Below are positions 34,201 through 38,272 of a DNA stretch of 38,272 nucleotides, piece by piece; position 1 is the first letter of the stretch, and every line of letters begins with the position of its first letter. The translations under genes and the position numbers were made by a program. The notes under the pieces were generated by a model, which was not told the origin of the DNA, did no database searches, and saw nothing but the letters and a program-made list of their open reading frames with translations. Location of the stretch: the NCBI GenBank assembly GCA_016295455.1, contig JAEDLE010000014.1, positions 1 to 38,272 of the forward strand, written 5' to 3'. Origin of the DNA: Bacteroidales bacterium (GTDB lineage Bacteria > Bacteroidota > Bacteroidia > Bacteroidales > UBA932).

Positions 34201-34662
34201 AAGGACAATGGCGACTATACCGCGGCGCAGCAGTGCGAGGATTTCTGGGATTATATCCAGAGCAATCCTTATCTGAGGTCCCATACCGGAGAAGTTGTCG
34301 AACGCAATGCTGTCGTCTCACCCTGGCGTCATAACTTCGACCTGAAGTTCAATCAGAACTTCTACTTCTTCATCGGAAGCAACCGGAAGAGGCATACTGT
34401 ACAGTTGGGTTTAGACGTGGAGAACTTCGGCAACCTCCTCAACACCCATTGGGGCAATGCCTGGTCAATCAACTGCTCTGACGGATATGGCAACGCCATA
34501 CCGCTTGACCTTACCAACGCAAAGGCTGTCTATACCGAAGGCGCAGATCCTGTGTTCCAGTTCCAGAAGAACGGATCTGAAAAGCTTACCAGGCTCTACA
34601 GCAAAAGCTACAGTTCCGCATCAACCTGGGAAGTCATTCTCAGTCTCCGTTACATCTTCTGA
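31246..34662 (+). CDS. Oar-like TonB-dependent outer-membrane receptor with carboxypeptidase regulatory-like domain
   Basis: The 1138-aa protein has a signal peptide (MKNFTFKILQAVAAMLVSIT, cleaved near SVAQ). Residues about 27-110 form a CarboxypepD_reg domain (SSISGKITDDKGVLPGVAVLAV, TDAKGYYRLSNI). The plug follows (SRQIMNVPTVSRSMNDLLKQTP, GINATTKSGTNEVTGTVYGYF) and then a large beta-barrel that ends in the aromatic strand VILSLRYIF. The start at 31246 begins the signal peptide; the frame opens at 31177. There is no SusD partner, which fits the Oar-like group rather than SusC. The cargo is unknown. Codon choice is more biased to ATC for Ile than in its neighbours, suggesting high expression. 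A hairpin follows 18 bases after the stop. Confidence 0.93.
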   Translation: MKNFTFKILQAVAAMLVSITSVAQVTTSSISGKITDDKGVLPGVAVLAVHQPTGSRFHSVTDAKGYYRLSNITAGGPYKLTVSCLGYTDIVVTDVNVALSDNAVLDFIMQEESLTLDAVTVSAESKTSGMRSDRAGALTSLNSRQIMNVPTVSRSMNDLLKQTPQAYVSGTRTFIGGGSYRDSYVTVDGAAMNNAFGIGSNLPAGGSPISLDALDQVAISITPFDVRQSGFTGGGINATTKSGTNEVTGTVYGYFRNQDMQGYRVAGYEPLAKTDYHYLMYGATIGAPIVRDRLFLFLNVEADRSISPGPTLKLSERTVDADGKIVDSGKVFTDGNNGYCYPSAVVMDAIQGYLRDNYNYDPGNCTGYSYRTPSLKFLARLDWNINSNHKFNIRYNMVDSKYGSAPSTSRTGLPDSSFSSSSATSMYALHFEGARYFQEQNFSSVAAELNSRFLDGALSNTVRVSYSHQYEPRSVTGGYLPSVDLVVNDVNGDGKNHIYTTFGTEIFSYGNLRDVSTAIVTDELTCSVGIHSILGGLQFEYDNTKNGFQRMGAGAYVFEFADEQALYDAVKNGTLFDNPSQFAITHGNNPGFSQEYPGFTFGQLSLYMQDNINLSDRLKLTAGLRFELPFYPSLEENRNERVEQASFAPTVNNPEGKYNTVDLPSASLSVSPRIGFNWDVLGNRSIVLRGGTGIFVGRIPFVWIVAQAGDAGVLQTTVTRTEDIPVISNDRNAILSQLYPGGFSPVDAGLNVRSITLMDPKLKNPASWKSSLALDFNLPGSVKASLESIYKRDLHSVTITNIGLKSPTLLDAVPDIAARPYWNNGYHDSQITSAYLINNVSGFRDNGYYCSLTARLEKNFSRGLSASVSYTYARSKVIIDGVGDQPGSAWKALVSQRGTNSRELGYAGYVMPHRIVANVAYSKDYGKHSGSRISLSYYGGPEGRANIDYVRNVYGDGAYNFSLIDIPAYEDLCGTGGWGTGEWTFKDNGDYTAAQQCEDFWDYIQSNPYLRSHTGEVVERNAVVSPWRHNFDLKFNQNFYFFIGSNRKRHTVQLGLDVENFGNLLNTHWGNAWSINCSDGYGNAIPLDLTNAKAVYTEGADPVFQFQKNGSEKLTRLYSKSYSSASTWEVILSLRYIF

Positions 34663-34679
34663 TATTCCGGATGAGTCGA

Positions 34680-34717
34680 AAGGCTGCAAGCGGCAAGTAA
34701 ATGCCATTTGCAGCCTT
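34680..34717 (+). terminator. Hairpin terminator after the TonB-dependent receptor gene
   Basis: AAGGCTGCAA (34680-34689) pairs exactly with TTGCAGCCTT (34708-34717), with a nested GGCA/TGCC inside. No long T run follows. The position 18 bases after the stop suits a terminator. Confidence 0.6.
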
Positions 34718-34742
34718 CCATCTACTACTATTCTCCTGTTTA

Positions 34743-34919
34743 TTACTTGGCATATTGAATCGTCGCCTGACCAGACTTCCAGTTGTCAGGAAGATATGAC
34801 TCCACTTTGCCATACGCCTCGCTGTCCGCCACTGTCAACGTGCGCGATCTCGCATTCGTGCCGGCATCTTTCAGCCAATTAAGAAGGAACAGAAGCAATG
34901 CTGATTTTGCTTTAGTCAT
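34743..34919 (-). CDS. Possible 58-aa hypothetical protein
   Basis: The frame starts MTKAKSALLLFLLNWLKDAG and ends QATIQYAK. It has an N-terminal hydrophobic stretch after two Lys and then a polar tail (SEAYGKVESYLPDNWKSG). No family is recognised. A promoter-like pair on the minus strand (TTTG at 34969-34972, 20-base gap, TATTATTT at 34941-34948) lies 21 bases before the ATG. The remaining 34663-35007 stretch contains only the hairpin at 34680-34717. Confidence 0.4.
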   Translation of the reverse strand: MTKAKSALLLFLLNWLKDAGTNARSRTLTVADSEAYGKVESYLPDNWKSGQATIQYAK

Positions 34920-34940
34920 AATCGTTCTGGTTGATTGTTG

Positions 34941-34972
34941 AAATAATACTTGCAATGCCTTTGCGGTCCAAA
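34941..34972 (-). promoter_or_regulatory. Candidate promoter for the 58-aa ORF
   Basis: On the minus strand TTTG is followed after 20 bases by TATTATTT, a near match to TAnnTTTG with good spacing. The support is positional only. Confidence 0.3.
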
Positions 34973-35007
34973 TCGCTTTTCTGACAGGTCTTGGGAAAAC
35001 TCCAGCC

Positions 35008-36501
35008 TTATTGACGTTTGCTCTTTCTGAGTTCTTTCTTTTCCGCTTTGCTGAGGCTCTGCCTGTCCTTGAAAGGGGATGCGCGCTTGCCGAAGTATTT
35101 GTTTATGCCGAAGCTTGCGCAGATATCGAAGCTGCTTACCGGGTATGCAACTCTGAAGTTGCCGTTGTCGGAAGTCCAGTGAGCGGTCTTGCCAAGATAG
35201 CTGTCAACGGCGGCCCACAGGTTGAAAGATGCAATGTTGATGCTCATAGCCGCTCCGGATACGGCTCCGTAGGACGATGCGCCTGCGTTGGCGGTGAGAC
35301 TGAACCAGTTGACAGGTGTGATTGCTGCCGCGCCCCTGACTTCGAAAGAATTGTGGCCGATTCTGTTGGTGTAGCTGGCGAGAGCACCGACTGAGAGCCT
35401 TCTGTAGAATGGCATGCGGTACTTCACTGATGCGTTGAGGTTTAGCGGGAGCATTTCAAGTGCGGAGGCTTTGCCTTTTACCTCTCTGAACTCGCTCAGA
35501 TGGCTGAGCGCGTCCACGGCTGACTCCATCTCTGAACCGACCTGGTCCTCTGAGTCTTCCTTGATGCTGACTTTCTCACCTGAATAGATGACGTCAGCAT
35601 CGGTCTTTCCCTGGATATTGTACTGCCAGAGTATGGCACCTATATCGTTCAGGCTGATGCCGACTTCCAGGTCTTTGACCGGTTTGAAGGTTGCGCCAAG
35701 GTCCATTGCCAGTCCGTAACCGCTCGGCTTCAACTGAGTATTGTCAAATTCGAAACTCTCCATGTCAATCACGTCGTTGACGCCCTCCTGGTATTCTGAA
35801 GCTTTGGTGCCATATTTCAGGTAAGGTGCCGCGGCCTTAATCCGGGCATCAAGCTGCAGGGATATGGCGTCGGCGTCTGAGCGTGCGCTCGCGCTGAGGA
35901 TCTCCATTCTGGCATTGCTCAGACCTGCCAGCGCCTTTACGCGCGCACCTACGGTCAGCCTGGATCCGAGCGCTCTGGAATAACCCACTGCAATTTCGGC
36001 ATATGCTGACGCGCTGACTTTGGTTCTGGACAGGTCATACGTCCCGTTGCTGCCTTCTTTGAGCATTGCGAAGAGATCTTTCGGCAGGTTCGCTCCCACA
36101 TCCGCACGCAGGTTCATCTCTATGGTGGTGAATCCACCCTTCTTACCTCGGAAACCTATTCCTAGCAGGTTCTCGTTCAGATTGAAATTCAGCTGGTTGA
36201 GTTCTTTCATACCTGAGAGGAACTCTTCAGGACTCACATTTTTATTGAAGCCTGTCACCAGCCCGTCAGAGGTAGGGAACAAAAGGTTGTCGAGTCCGAG
36301 GTCGCTGGACAGTGAAAGGTTTAGCGAACCGATGGCTATGCCCATATAGCCTCTCTCCGGCATATATGACGGATTGATACGGTAACCATATGCATAATTG
36401 TCCAGCATCCATGTGCCGGTGGTCTGGGCTGACAGGTCGGCATATGCCGAAAATGCAAGTGTTCCGCCGAGTATCAGCTTTATGAATGTATTCTTTCTCA
36501 T
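35008..36501 (-). CDS. DUF5723-like outer-membrane beta-barrel protein
   Basis: The 497-aa protein has a signal peptide (MRKNTFIKLILGGTLAFSAYADLSAQ). It then has the repeated amphipathic strands of an outer-membrane barrel: GYRINPSYMPERGYMGIAIG at the front, with YAEIAVGYSRALGSRLTVGARVKAL and NASVKYRMPFYRRLSVGALASY further in. The opening asparagine-proline segment and the later Trp and Gly pattern resemble the DUF5723 family of Bacteroidota, which has no assigned function. The extreme C-terminus is strongly basic (SLSKAEKKELRKSKRQ), an unusual tail after the last strand. The gene start overlaps the end of the upstream lipoprotein gene in ATGA, so the two are co-translated and likely work together at the outer membrane. 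Confidence 0.8.
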   Translation of the reverse strand: MRKNTFIKLILGGTLAFSAYADLSAQTTGTWMLDNYAYGYRINPSYMPERGYMGIAIGSLNLSLSSDLGLDNLLFPTSDGLVTGFNKNVSPEEFLSGMKELNQLNFNLNENLLGIGFRGKKGGFTTIEMNLRADVGANLPKDLFAMLKEGSNGTYDLSRTKVSASAYAEIAVGYSRALGSRLTVGARVKALAGLSNARMEILSASARSDADAISLQLDARIKAAAPYLKYGTKASEYQEGVNDVIDMESFEFDNTQLKPSGYGLAMDLGATFKPVKDLEVGISLNDIGAILWQYNIQGKTDADVIYSGEKVSIKEDSEDQVGSEMESAVDALSHLSEFREVKGKASALEMLPLNLNASVKYRMPFYRRLSVGALASYTNRIGHNSFEVRGAAAITPVNWFSLTANAGASSYGAVSGAAMSINIASFNLWAAVDSYLGKTAHWTSDNGNFRVAYPVSSFDICASFGINKYFGKRASPFKDRQSLSKAEKKELRKSKRQ

Positions 36502-38177
36502 TTTTCTTTGATGTTGATGGTTATACCGTCAGGCAAGAAGGCAGAGAGTCTGCCTGTGATTGCGTCGTCGTCGTTGACCGGGCGTCCTGCACCGGCGTCT
36601 GTCAGTGTGAAGTTCAGCTTCAACTTTGCTATCCGGTCGATGAGATCCGTGTTCCTTGGCCTGATGAGCAACTCGCTCCGGCTTTCTCCGAATGGAATCT
36701 CGACCTGTCCGCTTTCGCTGTTGAGGTCAATCACGCTTCCTTCGGAGTCGATGAATTCCAGGTCTATGATAGCTGCAAGCGGAATATCATTCTGGAAAGA
36801 GCCTCTGAGACCGATGGCCCCCATCTTGAGGGCATCCTTTATTTCGCTTCCAATCTCAAGCTCCCTGCTGGTGCTGACCATCAGCTCCGGACCGGCTTCG
36901 ATCGGGATATTGACTGTGCAGTCGACCGTAATGGCATAGTCCTGGCCTATTGTGATGGAACTCGTTCTTTCTGAATCACTTAATCCGAATAAACAGATCG
37001 CTGCGCTTTCCGGGAGATCCCTGAGCAAATAGTTGATGTCTGCTCTTCGGTATTCATAGCCTTCAGGGCAGTCGGCTTTGTCGGCGGTTATGCAGTAGCG
37101 GATGGTGGCCGGGTTGGAAGGGTCAGAGCTGGAAGGGATATGTATGTCTTCGATTCCCCAGGATTTCTGATTGCCGTTCTTCTGGTTTTCAGTCAGGATA
37201 ACCAGGCCGCCTGTCGCTGCAATATCGGCATTGCTGGATATCTCCACCAGCAGCGTCGCTCCCTTCAGGTCCAGATCGGCGGTTATGCCCTCGAATCCTT
37301 CAAGGAGATTGGTCTGGAACGTGTATTCTTCCCGGATTTCAATGCCTAGACCCGCACTTATCCTGTCAACCTTCAGGTTCTGGAAGGATGTGTCATAGGT
37401 AACCGTCATGGATTCCGGCAATGCCTTCGAGCTGTCGAGGATTCCGTTGACTGTGGCTGTGCCACTTAGCTCTATCGGGAACGTCAAGCCTTCTTCGTCA
37501 TTGATCTCCAGCCCCCCGATGCTCCTGATCTCTATGGTTTCGGAGCTGATGGAAGCGTTTTCGTCAAGCAGCCCCTTGATGGTAATCTCAGACGGATTGA
37601 AGAACTCCGGCAAACTGGCTTTCAGATCAACGGTGTAACTTCCTTCCTTGAGTACCGGCAACCCTGTGAAAGTTGCGCGGAATCTGACTGAACCTCCGCT
37701 GAAACTGATGAGGTCAACCCTGCTGAGTTCCTCAGGAATCTCCTCACTGCCGAGGATTACCAATTCGATTTTCCCTTCAAGGTTGATTTTCAGGTCTTTG
37801 ACCTGGATGTCTTCGTTCAGGATGCCTGAAGGAGGAAGGATGTTTTCCAGGCCCGACAGTCCATAGACCGCGTCGCAACTGTGTGTCTGTCCGCCTATTT
37901 TGTCTATGGCATCGAGCAGCGTACCTTCGATGTCGAGCGCGGCACTTTCATTGTACCTCGAATTGAAAGTCTTAAGACCGAGATCTTCGGCTGTGATGGC
38001 TTCAAGTTCTCCTATAGGGAATTCGATGCCTTTTTCGAATAATGTTACCGAAAGATCAGCATCTTTCAGGTTTTCAGCGTTGTAGCGGCTGTCAACCTGA
38101 CATGATTCCATCAATCCCACAGTCACTGTGCAGATTGCGAATAGTTTGCAGGTTGTTTTCAAATTAATTCTGAACAT
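36498..38177 (-). CDS. Large hypothetical lipoprotein, partner of the DUF5723 protein
   Basis: The 559-aa product has a lipoprotein signal with Cys26 (GLMESCQVD). The mature protein is predicted almost entirely beta, acidic and rich in Ile, Leu and Ser, with segments such as DLSVTLFEKGIEFPIGELEA and KINLEGKIELVILGSEEIPEE. It looks like several stacked beta-sandwich domains. I recognise no named family. Its stop overlaps the start of the DUF5723 gene by four bases. It is the first gene of the pair, and TATATTTT on the minus strand (38202-38209) is a possible -7 element. A joint role at the outer membrane or cell surface is inferred from location signals and coupling. The upstream 95 bases to the window edge are AT-rich and contain nothing else clear. 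Confidence 0.8.
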   Translation of the reverse strand: MFRINLKTTCKLFAICTVTVGLMESCQVDSRYNAENLKDADLSVTLFEKGIEFPIGELEAITAEDLGLKTFNSRYNESAALDIEGTLLDAIDKIGGQTHSCDAVYGLSGLENILPPSGILNEDIQVKDLKINLEGKIELVILGSEEIPEELSRVDLISFSGGSVRFRATFTGLPVLKEGSYTVDLKASLPEFFNPSEITIKGLLDENASISSETIEIRSIGGLEINDEEGLTFPIELSGTATVNGILDSSKALPESMTVTYDTSFQNLKVDRISAGLGIEIREEYTFQTNLLEGFEGITADLDLKGATLLVEISSNADIAATGGLVILTENQKNGNQKSWGIEDIHIPSSSDPSNPATIRYCITADKADCPEGYEYRRADINYLLRDLPESAAICLFGLSDSERTSSITIGQDYAITVDCTVNIPIEAGPELMVSTSRELEIGSEIKDALKMGAIGLRGSFQNDIPLAAIIDLEFIDSEGSVIDLNSESGQVEIPFGESRSELLIRPRNTDLIDRIAKLKLNFTLTDAGAGRPVNDDDAITGRLSAFLPDGITINIKEK

Positions 38178-38272
38178 AGATGATAGATAATCGAAATATG
38201 GAAAATATATGATAATCTTTAAGTAATATGAAGAAAATAAGTTGCTTCAGATTTGAATAAGATTTCCGAGGT

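Overview
The window looks like a stretch of a Bacteroidales (phylum Bacteroidota) chromosome. The evidence is the repeated -7 promoter element TAnnTTTG in intergenic regions, the lack of Shine-Dalgarno sites, an Oar-like TonB-dependent receptor, secreted and lipoprotein glycoside hydrolases, and families typical of the phylum (DUF2807, DUF5723, DUF2147). The genome is moderately GC-rich and reads Ile often as ATA and Arg often as AGG. Genus cannot be fixed from the sequence alone. No tRNA, rRNA, CRISPR array, IS transposase or phage gene was seen.

Layout, left to right. 1-5.5 kb: the end of an LrgB-type membrane protein, a large secreted protein of unknown function, a CYTH-domain phosphatase on the other strand, and the dTDP-rhamnose genes rfbD-rfbC. 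5.4-11 kb: a secreted M28 peptidase, a TetR regulator with a cation-diffusion-facilitator metal exporter, an Lrp-type regulator divergent from O-acetylhomoserine sulfhydrylase (metY), then a decayed AraC-type DNA-binding fragment next to a perfect 37-nt hairpin repeat. 11-13.4 kb: a secreted GH3 beta-xylosidase/beta-glucosidase. 13.6-19.7 kb: a four-gene tripartite efflux operon (lipoprotein, adaptor, RND pump, TolC). 19.8-25 kb: a DUF2807 lipoprotein, a GH43 gene broken by a frameshift, and a GH9 endoglucanase-like enzyme on the opposite strand. 25-30.1 kb: a hypothetical protein, a DUF2147 protein, and an exopolysaccharide control module (Wza-like export lipoprotein with an internal amber stop, Wzc-type tyrosine kinase, CpsB/YwqE-type phosphatase). 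30.4-38.2 kb: PgeF, an Oar-like TonB-dependent receptor, a possible 58-aa protein, and a two-gene unit made of a DUF5723 outer-membrane protein and a large lipoprotein.

Functionally the window is about the cell envelope and plant-glycan use: xylan/glucan hydrolases (GH3, GH43, GH9), surface-polysaccharide export, drug or metabolite efflux and outer-membrane uptake. The glycan genes are scattered rather than in a classic SusCD locus, and no glycosyltransferases accompany the export module.

The most notable points are three disrupted genes in 38 kb (GH43 frameshift, in-frame TAG in the Wza-like gene, and a truncated AraC/HTCS remnant), a pair of structured palindromic repeats with a conserved GTGGA loop, a symmetric -7 palindrome placed between lrp and metY, and an inverted repeat that overlaps the likely promoter of the efflux operon. 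I found no convincing wholly new multi-gene system. The best unknowns are the secreted 907-aa protein and the lipoprotein/DUF5723 pair.
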